A stretch of DNA of 64,000 nt from Burkholderiaceae bacterium (GTDB taxonomy: Bacteria > Pseudomonadota > Gammaproteobacteria > Burkholderiales > Burkholderiaceae_C), in contig JANJVG010000207.1 in NCBI GenBank assembly GCA_024710165.1, positions 1 through 64,000 on the forward strand, read 5' to 3'. Below the pieces are notes generated by a model that had not been told where the DNA came from, made no database searches, and saw only the letters and a program-made list of their open reading frames with translations. Position 1 is the first letter of the stretch. Each line of letters begins with the position of its first letter. Made by a program: the position numbers and the translations under genes. Of the stretch, positions 48,783 through 58,208 are shown piece after piece.

Positions 48783-49436
48783 ATGACAGATCGGCTTCGG
48801 CGCCACTTTATCCTGACCGCAACGGTCGGAGCACTCGCGGGGCTTTGTGGCCTACCGGCCTTGGCAACATCCAAGGCACCCCGCTCCATTCTGGTACTCG
48901 GCGATTCGCTCAGTGCCGAATACGGCCTGGCACGTGGCACGGGCTGGGTCGCCTTGCTGGAAAAGCGCCTTGCCGCCGAGAAACTGAGCGCCACCGTGGT
49001 CAACGCCAGCGTGAGCGGCGACACCACATCGGGGGGGCGTGCCCGCCTGCCTGCGCTGCTGGCGCAGCACCGGCCGGGGGTGGTGGTGATCGAACTGGGG
49101 GGCAACGACGCGCTGCGGGGCTTGCCCATCAAGAACACCGAGGACAACCTGGCTGCCATGGTGCAGGCGGCGCAAAAAGCCGGAGCCCAGGTGCTGCTGG
49201 TGGGCATGCAGGTGCCGCCCAACTACGGTGGCGAGTACACCCGGCGCTTTGCCGCGGTTTTTGAAACGGTGGCACGCAAGCACAAGACGGCGCTGGTGCC
49301 ATTTTTGCTGGAAGGCGTGGCCAACGGCGCCGACGCAACCCGACTGTTTCAGCCCGACCGCATCCACCCGAATGCGCAGGCCCACCCGATCATGCTGGAC
49401 AACGTCTGGCCGGTGATGCGCACGTTGTTGCGTTAA
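48783..49436 (+). CDS. tesA: TesA-like SGNH/GDSL esterase (thioesterase I / lysophospholipase)
   Basis: 217 residues with an N-terminal signal peptide (ILTATVGALAGLCGLPALA), so periplasmic. SGNH blocks: GDSLSAEYG (nucleophile Ser), GGNDALRG (Asn) and DRIHPN (Asp, His). E. coli TesA cleaves acyl-CoA and lysophospholipids. The start codon is only 18 bp from the divergent ABC ATPase start, so each promoter must lie inside the other gene or be shared. Confidence 0.93.
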   Translation: MTDRLRRHFILTATVGALAGLCGLPALATSKAPRSILVLGDSLSAEYGLARGTGWVALLEKRLAAEKLSATVVNASVSGDTTSGGRARLPALLAQHRPGVVVIELGGNDALRGLPIKNTEDNLAAMVQAAQKAGAQVLLVGMQVPPNYGGEYTRRFAAVFETVARKHKTALVPFLLEGVANGADATRLFQPDRIHPNAQAHPIMLDNVWPVMRTLLR

Positions 49437-49496
49437 AACATCAGCCGCTGCGCTGCGGCGAGGGCGTGTTCCGCAGGCCTGGAGGTGTCAGGTTTG

Positions 49497-49679
49497 CTAT
49501 GCAGCCGCATCGGTAGCCGGGCTGGCTTCACCGGCCTGGGTGTCAGGCACCCCCTCAGGAGCATCCGCAGAAGAATCGTGGCGTGCGCCGGAGGCTTTGG
49601 CGCGCAATTTTTCTTCTTTTTTCTTTTTCTTGGCGAGCTCGCGCTGGCGCTTTTCGTATCCGTAGTTGGGGGTTGCCAA
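49497..49679 (-). CDS. Small conserved basic protein
   Basis: 60 residues: MATPNYGYEKRQRELAKKK then a Lys/Glu-rich helix and an Ala/Asp-rich tail. I recall similar short MATPNY-YEKRQRELAKK proteins as common in Burkholderiales genomes, function unknown. Its base use is unusual for the window because the Lys run makes it A-rich on the coding strand. It ends 60 bp after the convergent tesA gene. Confidence 0.7.
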   Translation of the reverse strand: MATPNYGYEKRQRELAKKKKKEEKLRAKASGARHDSSADAPEGVPDTQAGEASPATDAAA

Positions 49680-49734
49680 GGTGTGTGCTTTCTAAAGTTG
49701 AGACCCACTGTAACAGCTTGGCCAAGCCCCCGCG

Positions 49735-50520
49735 TCAAACCCCGGTCGGCTCGGGTGGCCTGACCGCTGCCCGGTAGGCATGCCAGCTGGCATGCCCCAG
49801 CAGGGGGCCCACCAGCAACAACCCGGCCCCGAAGGCCCACAGCGACAAGACCACCAGCACGGTGATCATTGCGCCCCACAGGACCATCACGGCCGTGTTG
49901 TCCAGCACCACCCGGATGCTGGTGATGCCGGCGGTCAGGGCATCGGTGTCACGGTCCAGGATCATCGGGATCGACACCACGCTGGTGGAGAACACCAGCG
50001 CAGCAAACACCCCGCCCACCAAGGTGTAGACCGCAACAAAACTCCAGTTCTGCGGGTTGAAGATCGCCTCCATCACCCCCGTGGTGGAGGGCATGCCGGT
50101 GTTGAAGAACACGGCAAACACCACCAGCGACGCCCGGCCCCAGAGCAGTTCGAGGACCACCAGCACCAACACCAGCATGCCCATGCTGCCCAGGTGCCGG
50201 TCCCAGCAGGTGACGGACTGCCCCAAATCCGGAGCCAGGCCGGCCTCGCGGCGGCGGCTGGTGTCGTACAGGCCCATCGCCAGAAACGGACCCACCAGCA
50301 GGCAGCCGCTGGCCAGCGACATGACGTACTCCGGCTGCGACCGGAACACCCAGCCCAGCACCAGCGCCATGGCCCAGAAACAGGCACCGTAAAACAGGGT
50401 GATCCCGGGGGCGGCCCGCATGTCGGCCCAGCCCATGCGCAGCCAGCGCCAGGGGTCAGACCAGCGCAGAGGCTGCAGGGCAATCGACTGCGGGGAGGAG
50501 TTGGCGGTGGTTGTGTTCAT
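49735..50520 (-). CDS. DUF2189 family inner-membrane protein
   Basis: 261 residues, six predicted transmembrane segments (for example LFYGACFWAMALVLGWVF, SLASGCLLVGPFLAMGLYD, LVGGVFAALVFSTSVVSIP and a C-terminal LLLVGPLLGHASWHAYR). GLYDTSRRREAG after TM2 and DRDTDALTAGITS are the family's conserved loops. Function unknown. No obvious operon partner. Confidence 0.85.
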   Translation of the reverse strand: MNTTTANSSPQSIALQPLRWSDPWRWLRMGWADMRAAPGITLFYGACFWAMALVLGWVFRSQPEYVMSLASGCLLVGPFLAMGLYDTSRRREAGLAPDLGQSVTCWDRHLGSMGMLVLVLVVLELLWGRASLVVFAVFFNTGMPSTTGVMEAIFNPQNWSFVAVYTLVGGVFAALVFSTSVVSIPMILDRDTDALTAGITSIRVVLDNTAVMVLWGAMITVLVVLSLWAFGAGLLLVGPLLGHASWHAYRAAVRPPEPTGV

Positions 50521-50602
50521 AGGGCGTCGGGTTTGAACCCACTGTATGTCGCCCTGTCACTGATTGATCCAGCTCAAGCCAATATCCAACTCTTATCGTC
50601 GG

Positions 50603-51856
50603 TTATCGGTGCCCTCCGGTGGCACTTGCGCCAAACGCCTGCTGCAGAGACTGGTGCAGGTCGGCCTGCAGGTCCTCGACGGCCTCCAGCCCGATGGAGA
50701 AGCGCACCACGGTGCCCGGCCGCAGGTGGGGCGCCGGACGGCTGCGCATGCTGCCCAGGTCGTAGGGCACCACCAGGCTCATCGGCCCGCCCCAGCTGTA
50801 ACCGAGCTTGAACAGGCGCAAGCCATCGCAGAAGGCATCGACCTGGGCCTGACTGTAGCGCGGATCCAGCACCACACTGAACAGCCCGGCTGCGATGCCC
50901 GGCCCGCCGTCGGCCGCACCGCACAGTGCATGCCAGTGCGCATGGCCGGGCGACTCGGGCAGCGCCGGATGCAGCACCTGCACCACCGGCGCCTGTTGCT
51001 GCAACCATTGCGCCAAGGTGCGCGCGGCTTGGTCGTGGGTGCGGTAGCGCAGGCCGATGCTGGGCAGGGCCCTCAACACGGCTTCGGCATCGTTGGCCCC
51101 CACGCCCAGACCCAGGTGCATGTGCAGCAGCTTGATCTTCATGTGCAGGACCGGGTCGCGCGTGATGACGCTGCCCATGAGCACATCGCCGCCGCCGCTG
51201 GGATATTTGGTCAGTGCGTGAATGGACACATCCACGCCCAGGGTTCCATCACCGACCAGGTCGAACGGAGCAAACGCCAGGCCCGCACCCCAGGTGTTGT
51301 CCAGCGCCGTGGTCACGCCGCGCGCTCGGCAGATGCGCACAAGTTCGCACAGATCGGGAAACTCCATCGTGACAGAGCCCGGGGCTTCGAGCCACACTAA
51401 ACGCGTGGCGGGCGTGATGCGCGCGGCCAGGTCGGCCGGGTCGAGCGCGTCATAAAGCCCGGTGCGGATGCCGAACTGCGCCAGCGTGGATGCGCTCATC
51501 GCCTTGTTGGGGCCATAGGCGTTGTCGGGCACCAACACCTCGTCGCCGGTCTTCAGCAGCGCCAGGGAGGCCGTGCCGATGGCGGCCAGGCCGCTGGGCA
51601 CCAGCACGCATTGCAGGCCGCCTTCCAGCGCGCACAGGCGCTCTTCAAGGATGAAGGTGGTGGGAGTGCCGTGCAGCCCGTAGGTGTAGCCGCTTTTGTC
51701 CTTCCACTCGCGTGAGCGCATGGCCGCCACGTTCGGGAAGATGACGGTGGAGGCCTTGAACACGCCCGGCTGCGGGGCCAGAAAGCCCTGGGGGGGCTGG
51801 TAGTCGTGGTGAATGAGACGGGTGGACGGATCCATGGCAGGGTCAAGATCTTTCAT
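50603..51856 (-). CDS. metC: Cystathionine beta-lyase-like (Cys/Met metabolism PLP enzyme)
   Basis: 417 residues. PLP lysine in SIHALTKYPSGGGD; the cofactor tyrosine region GYTYGLHGTPT is close to the beta-lyase branch. It would split cystathionine to homocysteine, pyruvate and ammonia in methionine synthesis; related gamma-lyases cannot be fully excluded. Start is uncertain: in-frame ATGs at 51889, 51865, 51856 and 51835, with no clear ribosome-binding site; I chose 51856. Divergent from the SulP gene, with very little space between them. Confidence 0.85.
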   Translation of the reverse strand: MKDLDPAMDPSTRLIHHDYQPPQGFLAPQPGVFKASTVIFPNVAAMRSREWKDKSGYTYGLHGTPTTFILEERLCALEGGLQCVLVPSGLAAIGTASLALLKTGDEVLVPDNAYGPNKAMSASTLAQFGIRTGLYDALDPADLAARITPATRLVWLEAPGSVTMEFPDLCELVRICRARGVTTALDNTWGAGLAFAPFDLVGDGTLGVDVSIHALTKYPSGGGDVLMGSVITRDPVLHMKIKLLHMHLGLGVGANDAEAVLRALPSIGLRYRTHDQAARTLAQWLQQQAPVVQVLHPALPESPGHAHWHALCGAADGGPGIAAGLFSVVLDPRYSQAQVDAFCDGLRLFKLGYSWGGPMSLVVPYDLGSMRSRPAPHLRPGTVVRFSIGLEAVEDLQADLHQSLQQAFGASATGGHR

Positions 51857-51895
51857 AGGCGGCATGGTACAGCGCGCCCCGGCGCACACGCGACA

Positions 51896-53590
51896 ATGGC
51901 GCCCATGTCTGCTTCTGTCATTTCCCGCTGGTTCCCCTTTCTTGCCTGGCCGCGGCCCGATGCCTCCTTGTTGCGGGGCGAATTCTGGGCTGGCCTGACG
52001 GTGGGCCTGATGCTGGTGCCCCAGGGCATGGCCTACGCCGCACTGGCGGGCATGCCGGTGGTGACCGGCATTTACGCCTCACTGCTGCCCGCAGTGGTGG
52101 CCGCACTGTGGGGGTCCTCATCGCGGCTGAGCGTGGGCCCCACCGCGCTGACCAGCCTGCTCATCGGCGCCTCGCTCAACGGCCTGGCCGAGCCGGGCAG
52201 CACGCAATGGGTGGCGCTGGCTGCCTGGCTGGCGCTACTCACCGGTGCGCTGCAGCTGCTGCTGGGGCTGATGCGCTTTGGCTGGCTGCTCAACCTGGTC
52301 ACCTCACCCGTGCTCAGCGGCTTCACGCAGGCCGCAGCGCTGCTGATTCTGCTATCCCAGCTGCCGGCGCTCACGGGCCTGCAGGTGCCGTTGGCCACGC
52401 TGGCAGCCCATCCGGGGCTGGAGGCCTTCGACCTGCCGGGGGCCGCCATGGGGCTGGGCAGCATTGCTGCGCTGGTGCTTGCCAAACGCTGGTGGCCGGG
52501 TTTTCCGGCCGTCATCGTGGTGATGGGCGTAGCCGCTCTGGTCAGCCACGCGCTGGGCTACGCCGAGTCGGGCGGCGCCGTGGTGGGCACGGTGCCCAAC
52601 GGCCTGCCACAGCTGTACTGGCCCGGCGCCCTGCCCTGGAGCACGCTCAGTGCCCTCATCATGCCGGTGCTGGTGATCACCCTGGTGAGTTTTCTGGAGA
52701 CCGCTTCAAGTGCCCAGATCGAGCACCGGGACAGTGGCACGCGATGGAACGAGAACCAGGACCTGCTGGCCCAGGGACTGGCCAAAATCAGCTCGGGGCT
52801 GTGCGGCAGCTTTGCCACCAGTTCGTCTTTTTCACGCTCGGCCGTCAACCTGTATGCGGGCGCGCGCAGCGGCTGGGCCACGCTTTTTGCCTGCGCCCTG
52901 GTGCTGGTGGCCCTGCTGTGGCTCACGCCCGCGCTGCACCATGTGCCCCAGTCGGTTCTGGCAGCAGTGGTGGTGACGGCAATCACCGGCCTGATCAAGC
53001 CAGCCTTGCTGCCCCAGCTATGGCGCATCTCGCGTGCAGAGGCCCTGATGGGCGCCCTGACATTCATCGTGACGCTGGCGGCCGCACCCAACCTGTATTG
53101 GGGCGTCCTGGCGGGCTTGGTGGTGAACCTGAGCCAATTCCTGTACCAGCGCTTGCACCCGCGGATCATCGAGGTGGGACTGCACCCCGACGGCAGCCTG
53201 CGTGACCGACACCTGTGGAACCTGCCCCCGCTGGCACCGCGTCTGCTGGCCCTGCGCATGGATGCCGAGCTGGACTTTGCCTCGGCCAGTGCACTGGAGC
53301 GCACCCTCACCGAGCGCATGGCCGACTGTCCCGACCTGGCCCATGTCTGCCTCTTCGCCCAGCCGATCAATCGCATCGACGTCACGGGCGTGGAAACCTT
53401 CGCACGGATCATGGCCCTGGTGCAGCGGCGCGGCTGCACCCTGCACCTCAGCGGCATCAAACTGCCGGTGGAGCAAGTTCTGGAGCGGGCAGGTGTGCTC
53501 GTCCCCGGGCCGCGGCTATGCACCTACCGCACCGACACCGAGGCAATGAACGCGCTGCAAGGCATACGCAGCCGCCCTGAAACGGCCTGA
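51896..53590 (+). CDS. SulP family anion transporter with STAS domain
   Basis: 564 residues (561 if the ATG at 51905 is used). N-terminal SulP domain with VPQGMAYAALAGMPVVTGIY and ATSSSFSRSAVN, about 11-14 transmembrane segments; cytoplasmic STAS domain from about residue 440 to 550. Transports sulfate, bicarbonate or a dicarboxylate; substrate not told by sequence. Next to a sulfur amino-acid gene, which is suggestive of sulfate but weak evidence. Confidence 0.9.
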   Translation: MAPMSASVISRWFPFLAWPRPDASLLRGEFWAGLTVGLMLVPQGMAYAALAGMPVVTGIYASLLPAVVAALWGSSSRLSVGPTALTSLLIGASLNGLAEPGSTQWVALAAWLALLTGALQLLLGLMRFGWLLNLVTSPVLSGFTQAAALLILLSQLPALTGLQVPLATLAAHPGLEAFDLPGAAMGLGSIAALVLAKRWWPGFPAVIVVMGVAALVSHALGYAESGGAVVGTVPNGLPQLYWPGALPWSTLSALIMPVLVITLVSFLETASSAQIEHRDSGTRWNENQDLLAQGLAKISSGLCGSFATSSSFSRSAVNLYAGARSGWATLFACALVLVALLWLTPALHHVPQSVLAAVVVTAITGLIKPALLPQLWRISRAEALMGALTFIVTLAAAPNLYWGVLAGLVVNLSQFLYQRLHPRIIEVGLHPDGSLRDRHLWNLPPLAPRLLALRMDAELDFASASALERTLTERMADCPDLAHVCLFAQPINRIDVTGVETFARIMALVQRRGCTLHLSGIKLPVEQVLERAGVLVPGPRLCTYRTDTEAMNALQGIRSRPETA

Positions 53591-53599
53591 TGGCGACCG

Positions 53600-54427
53600 A
53601 TGCGCCACGCGCGCGAGTTACACTTCTGCCCAGCCCTCAATCCCCTCAATCCCCTCAATCCCCTTCGCTCTGTGTCCTCATCACTCGTCGATCTGCGCGA
53701 CCTGCGCCTGGAAACAGCCCTCTCGCTGGTCGGCACTGCGGTCACGGCACCGACCCCGGGGACCACGAACACGCCAGCCCACTACCTGCAGCGGCTGATC
53801 GACGGCCTCTGCGAGCTCTCGCTGCGGGACCCGCTGACCGGCCTGGCCAACCGCCGGCATTTCCAGTCTGTCCTCGAAAGCGAGATCGACCGCGTGACGC
53901 GCTCGGGCGAAGCCGCCCTGCTGCTGATGCTGGACATCGACCGCTTCAAGCAGGTCAATGACACCTACGGACACCTGGTCGGCGACCAGGTTCTGCAGGC
54001 CGTCGCCCAAACCCTGACCCAATGCGTGCGCCCCATGGATACGCTGGCCCGCTACGGCGGTGAAGAGTTCGCCGTGGTGCTGCCGGCCTGCCAGGCAGCC
54101 TTTGGCAAGGCTGTGGCCGAGCGCATCCGGCGCACGGTGGCCTCTACGCCCATCCGCATCGACAGCAGCACGGTGCTGGATGTGACCATCAGCATCGGTG
54201 GCGCCTTTGCCCTGCAATGGATCCGATCGACCACCCTGCTGTGGACCGACCGGGCCGACCACCAGCTCTACCGTGCCAAAGCAGAGGGCCGCAACCGTGT
54301 CTGCATTGAAGAGCAGCCCGACAGCACCGTCACGGCCGAAGAAAAGGGCATGCTGTTCGGCCCCCTCTACACCCCGTCGGGCTGGGGCGATCTGACTTCC
54401 ATGAATTTCAACGACAGCGCCCACTGA
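53600..54427 (+). CDS. GGDEF diguanylate cyclase with tandem 9-bp repeat at its 5' end
   Basis: 275 residues from the ATG at 53600, or 251 from an in-frame GTG at 53672. A short N-terminal region without a known sensor domain is followed by a GGDEF domain (about residues 75-240): DPLTGLANRRHF, LMLDIDRFKQVNDTYGH, active GGEEF and inhibitory RPMD five residues before. Codons 14-22 are a tandem repeat giving NPLNPLNPL; if the GTG is the true start, this repeat lies in the leader. It begins 9 bp after the SulP stop, and the MinD-like gene follows after 10 bp. Confidence 0.88.
   Translation: MRHARELHFCPALNPLNPLNPLRSVSSSLVDLRDLRLETALSLVGTAVTAPTPGTTNTPAHYLQRLIDGLCELSLRDPLTGLANRRHFQSVLESEIDRVTRSGEAALLLMLDIDRFKQVNDTYGHLVGDQVLQAVAQTLTQCVRPMDTLARYGGEEFAVVLPACQAAFGKAVAERIRRTVASTPIRIDSSTVLDVTISIGGAFALQWIRSTTLLWTDRADHQLYRAKAEGRNRVCIEEQPDSTVTAEEKGMLFGPLYTPSGWGDLTSMNFNDSAH
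53634..53667 (+). repeat. Tandem 9-bp microsatellite (TCCCCTCAA)
   Basis: Two exact TCCCCTCAA units (53641-53658) flanked by a partial unit on each side. The unit length of nine keeps frame, so copy-number change would lengthen an Asn-Pro-Leu stretch or alter leader spacing. Confidence 0.8.
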
Positions 54428-54437
54428 AAGCAAAGAG

Positions 54438-55274
54438 ATGAGCGACGCGCCGTCCCCCTCCCCCAGCCTGACCACAGCCCCCCCTGCAACGAACCTGCAG
54501 GGGGCGCGCATCATTGCCATCACCAGCGGCAAAGGCGGTGTCGGCAAGACCTTTGTCTCCGCGAACCTGGCGGCCGCCCTGACCCGCCGGGGCCAGCGCG
54601 TGCTGGTGCTCGATGCCGACCTGGGCCTCGCCAACCTCGATGTGGTGCTCAACCTGCATCCCAAAATCACGCTGCACGACGTCTTTACCGGAAAGGCTGG
54701 TCTGGAGCAGGCCGTGATCGCCGCTCCGGGCGGTTTCTCGGTCGTGCTGGCAGGTTCGGGCATGGTCGAATACTCGCGCCTGACGCCCGAGGTGCGCAAC
54801 CAGTTCCTGAACGTCATCCAGACCCTGGCGCCACGCTACGACGTGATCTTGCTGGACACCGGTGCAGGCATTTCCGACGTGGTGCTGTTTTCGGTGTCGC
54901 TGGCCTCCGAGGTGCTGATCGTGGCCACACCCGAGCCGACCTCTCTCACCGACGCTTACGCCGCCATCAAGGTGCTGGCCATGCAACAAAAGCGCCAGCA
55001 TGTGCGCATGGTGGTCAACCAGGCGGCACGCCCGGGCGACGGCCGGGCCATCACCAGCCAGTTGCAACAGGTATTGGAGCGCTTCGTCACCACCGACTCC
55101 GGTCGCCCGCTGCGCCTCATTCACATGGGCGATATTCCGGCCGACCTGGCCGTGCGCGACGCCGTGATGCGACGCCAGCTGCTGCTGCTCAACACGCCCG
55201 GCTGCCCGGCCGCACTGGCCATTTCGCAGCTGGCCGGCAAAATCGAAGAAACGCTGCTGACCCGCGCGGGCTGA
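54438..55274 (+). CDS. MinD/ParA-family ATPase, FlhG/FleN-like
   Basis: 278 residues. Deviant Walker A ITSGKGGVGKT near residue 30, switch I/II DADLGLANLDVVL and LLDTGAGISD. The domain size and QVLEISP-less tail fit the FlhG/FleN (YlxH) group, which limits flagellar number and, in some bacteria, binds c-di-GMP or its effectors. It is not in a flagellar operon here but follows a diguanylate cyclase gene by 10 bp, so the two are likely co-expressed. Confidence 0.85.
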   Translation: MSDAPSPSPSLTTAPPATNLQGARIIAITSGKGGVGKTFVSANLAAALTRRGQRVLVLDADLGLANLDVVLNLHPKITLHDVFTGKAGLEQAVIAAPGGFSVVLAGSGMVEYSRLTPEVRNQFLNVIQTLAPRYDVILLDTGAGISDVVLFSVSLASEVLIVATPEPTSLTDAYAAIKVLAMQQKRQHVRMVVNQAARPGDGRAITSQLQQVLERFVTTDSGRPLRLIHMGDIPADLAVRDAVMRRQLLLLNTPGCPAALAISQLAGKIEETLLTRAG

Positions 55275-55291
55275 GCCTCGGGGCCTGGCTT

Positions 55292-55993
55292 TCAGGGCTG
55301 CAGGTCGAACACCAGCACCTCGGCAGCATCACCCTGGTCCAGCACCAGGTGCGACTCCTGCACCAGCAGGGCTGCATCGCCTGCCGCCAGGGGTTGGCCG
55401 TTGGCCTGCACGGAACCACGGACCAGGTGCACGTAGTACCGGCGTTCTGGCTGCAGTGCCAGGTCGGCACGCTCGTCGGCATCGAACAGCCCGGCATACA
55501 GGCGGGCATCGGCATGGATGGTGACCGACCCCTGCGCACCATCGGGCGAAGCGACCAGCCGTAAGCGCCCGCGTTTTTCCGCCTCGGCAAACGCCCTTTG
55601 CTCGTAGCCCGGGGCCACGCCTCGGCGGTCGGGCACGATCCAGATCTGCAGGAAGTGGGTGGTCTGCCCCTGGGCGTGGTTGAACTCGCTGTGCATCACA
55701 CCGGTGCCTGCGCTCATGCGTTGCACCTCGCCGGGCGGGATGGTGACCACATTGCCTATGCTGTCCTTGTGGGCCAGTTCGCCCGACAGCACGTAGCTGA
55801 TGATCTCCATGTCGCGATGGCCGTGCGTGCCAAAACCTGTGCCCGGCGCAATGCGGTCCTCATTGATGACACGCAGGTTGCCAAAGCCCATGTGGCGCGG
55901 ATCGTGGTAACCCGCAAACGAAAAACTGTGAAACGACTGCAGCCAGCCATGGTCGGCATAGCCACGGTCCTGTGATTTTCGAACGGTCAGCAT
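55292..55993 (-). CDS. Pirin family protein (YhhW-like)
   Basis: 233 residues of the bicupin pirin family. Metal-binding residues of the N-terminal cupin are visible in GFGTHGHRDMEI and in GVMHSEFNH; the C-terminal cupin is degenerate. Some members act as quercetinase or redox regulators; the role here is unknown. GAGGAAA precedes the ATG at 55993. Divergent from a LysR gene about 100 bp away, the likely regulator. Confidence 0.92.
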   Translation of the reverse strand: MLTVRKSQDRGYADHGWLQSFHSFSFAGYHDPRHMGFGNLRVINEDRIAPGTGFGTHGHRDMEIISYVLSGELAHKDSIGNVVTIPPGEVQRMSAGTGVMHSEFNHAQGQTTHFLQIWIVPDRRGVAPGYEQRAFAEAEKRGRLRLVASPDGAQGSVTIHADARLYAGLFDADERADLALQPERRYYVHLVRGSVQANGQPLAAGDAALLVQESHLVLDQGDAAEVLVFDLQP

Positions 55994-56053
55994 GGTGGTT
56001 TCCTCTCGTGCCTTCACTGTAAAACCCCGCTCCCGCGGGATGGGGCAAGCGTA

Positions 56054-56070
56054 TTGATGGAACAATTCAA
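56054..56070. promoter_or_regulatory. Possible LysR operator between pirin and lysR-type genes
   Basis: Inverted repeat TTGA-n9-TCAA in an A/T-rich stretch about 27 bp upstream of the LysR start codon and in the divergent pirin promoter region. Shape and position fit a LysR-type box; the arms are short, so chance is possible. Confidence 0.35.
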
Positions 56071-56096
56071 AATATCTGAACCCACAGGGGCCCGTC

Positions 56097-57035
56097 ATGC
56101 AAGACCTCCGCAATGCCCTCACCCCCGAGAACCTCGCCATGCTCCAGGTCATCGCCGAGGCCGGCAGCTTTGCAGCGGCCGCCAGGCACCTGGGGCTGGT
56201 GCCCAGTGCCCTCACTTACCGCGTACGCCAGATCGAAGATGCGCTCGATGTGCTGCTGTTTGACCGCAGCGCACGCCAGGCCCGCCCCACCGAGGCCGGG
56301 GCGGAACTGCTGCGCGAAGGCGCACGGCTGCTGCGCGACGTGGACGCAGTGGCCCACCGTGTGCGGCGCGTTGCCACCGGCTGGGAGCCACAGCTGACCA
56401 TTTCTGTCGATGGCGTCATCTCGCCCCACACCATGCTGGAGCTGGTGGAGGCCTTTTACGCGCTCGCACCCCCCACACAACTGAAGCTGTCCGACGGCAT
56501 CATGAGCGGCACGCTCGAAGCGCTCACTTCGGGCCGGGCCGATCTGGCCATTGGCGTCTCGGCCGCCAGCACCAGCGTGCCCGGCCTGCAGCAGGCTCCG
56601 CTGGGCGACCTGCTGTTCATCTACGTGGTGGCGCCCCACCACCCGCTGGCCAGAGCCCCCGAGCCGATCACCGATGCCACCTTGCTGGAACACCGCGCCG
56701 TGGCCGTAGCCGACTCCGCCCAGCGCGACGGCATGACCATGGGGCTGCTGGGCGGTCAGGATGTGCTGACCGTCGACACCATGCAGGCCAAGGTGCAGGT
56801 GCAACTGCGCGGCCTGGGTGGTGGCTTTCTGCCCGAGCCGATGGTGCGCCCCTATGTCGAGGCCGGCCACCTGGTGCAGCGCAAGGTGGCACGGCCCGAG
56901 CGCAGCATCCGCACGCATTACGCCTGGGGTGGCCCCGGTTTCACCGTGCCCGGACAGGCCTTGCAATGGTGGCTGAACCAGTTACAGAGCACCGCCACGC
57001 GCCGGGCACTGCTGGAAAACCACCACCACTTTTGA
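56097..57035 (+). CDS. LysR family transcriptional regulator
   Basis: 312 residues. N-terminal winged HTH, about residues 10-65 (MLQVIAEAGSFAAAARHLGL then VPSALTYRVRQIEDAL), followed by a type 2 periplasmic-binding-like effector domain. Divergent from the pirin gene, which is the standard layout for a LysR regulator and its target. Effector unknown. Confidence 0.93.
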   Translation: MQDLRNALTPENLAMLQVIAEAGSFAAAARHLGLVPSALTYRVRQIEDALDVLLFDRSARQARPTEAGAELLREGARLLRDVDAVAHRVRRVATGWEPQLTISVDGVISPHTMLELVEAFYALAPPTQLKLSDGIMSGTLEALTSGRADLAIGVSAASTSVPGLQQAPLGDLLFIYVVAPHHPLARAPEPITDATLLEHRAVAVADSAQRDGMTMGLLGGQDVLTVDTMQAKVQVQLRGLGGGFLPEPMVRPYVEAGHLVQRKVARPERSIRTHYAWGGPGFTVPGQALQWWLNQLQSTATRRALLENHHHF

Positions 57036-57113
57036 TGTGCGGGCCGCCGCCGGGCGTGTAGAGTGCATGCATCGTCCCCCTACTCCAATGGCTCCTGCCC
57101 GAAAGACCTGCAC

Positions 57114-58208
57114 ATGCCCCCCAGCAACACCACCCGCGCCCCCCGATCCCGCAGCCCACGCGCCGCCAAGGCGCCCCGCAGCATCGCCGTGCTGGGTGCC
57201 GGCATGGCCGGCGTGGCCTGCGCACGCACCCTGATGCAGGCCGGCCACCAGGTGAGCGTTTTCGAAAAGGCCGATCATCCAGGCGGACGCACCACCACGC
57301 TACAAACCCCCTTTGGCGGCTTTGATGCCGGCGCCCAGTATTTCACGGTGCGGGACGACCGCTTCACCCAGGCCTTGGCCACAGTGCCCGACATGTGCCG
57401 CCCCTGGAGCGCCAACACCGTGCGCGTGCTCGATGCCACCGGCAAGGTCGTCGCCGCCAGCCCGCTGCCCAAAGACGCGCACTGGGTTGCCCGCCCCGGC
57501 ATGGGCAGCCTGGTAGACGCCTGGGCCCAGCCGCTGCAGCAGGCCGGCTGCCTGCACACTGGCACCCATGTGCTGCGCATCGAACCCGACCGCCTTGCCC
57601 CGCAGCGCTGGCAGGTGTGTACCGAGTCTGCCGCAGGAGAACAGCATGTGTTTGCCGGTTTTGATGCCGTGCTGCTGGCCCTGCCCGCCCCGCCCGCCCG
57701 GGCGCTGCTTGACAACAGCGGCGTAGGCGCAAACCTGGCCCAGGCCATGGCACACGTGACGATGGCCCCTTGCTGGACCCTGATGCTTGCGTTTCCCCAG
57801 GCGGTACGCCCGGACCTGACCACGCTGGGGCCGCAATGGAACGCTGCCCGCAGCACACACCACCGCATCGCCTGGCTGGCCCGCGAATCGTCCAAGCCTG
57901 CACGCAGCATCATCGAACGCTGGACCGTGCAGGCCAGCGCCGACTGGTCCGCCGAGCACCTGGAGGACGACGCCGAACGTGTGCAGGCCAAGCTGAGCAA
58001 GGCGTTCTCCGAAGTCACGGGCATCCGCGCCGAACCGGCACACGCGCAAGTGCACCGCTGGCGCCATGCACAAACCCTTGAGCCTCTGGGGCGCAGCCAC
58101 CTGTGGGACGCACAGGCGGGCATCGGTGTCTGCGGCGACTGGTGCCTGGGCCACCGCGTTGAAGACGCCTTTATTTCCGGTCTGGAACTGGCACTCACCG
58201 TGGCATGA
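57114..58208 (+). CDS. FAD/NAD(P)-dependent oxidoreductase (renalase-like)
   Basis: 364 residues. N-terminal dinucleotide-binding fold [30 protein letters not shown]-like loop [12 protein letters not shown] and [12 protein letters not shown] are typical of the amine-oxidase/renalase branch; the C-terminal [19 protein letters not shown] completes the FAD site. Substrate unknown. Start at 57114 (MPPSNTT); the in-frame ATG at 57063 is less likely. Its stop overlaps gluQ's start (ATGA). Confidence 0.88.
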   Translation: MPPSNTTRAPRSRSPRAAKAPRSIAVLGAGMAGVACARTLMQAGHQVSVFEKADHPGGRTTTLQTPFGGFDAGAQYFTVRDDRFTQALATVPDMCRPWSANTVRVLDATGKVVAASPLPKDAHWVARPGMGSLVDAWAQPLQQAGCLHTGTHVLRIEPDRLAPQRWQVCTESAAGEQHVFAGFDAVLLALPAPPARALLDNSGVGANLAQAMAHVTMAPCWTLMLAFPQAVRPDLTTLGPQWNAARSTHHRIAWLARESSKPARSIIERWTVQASADWSAEHLEDDAERVQAKLSKAFSEVTGIRAEPAHAQVHRWRHAQTLEPLGRSHLWDAQAGIGVCGDWCLGHRVEDAFISGLELALTVA

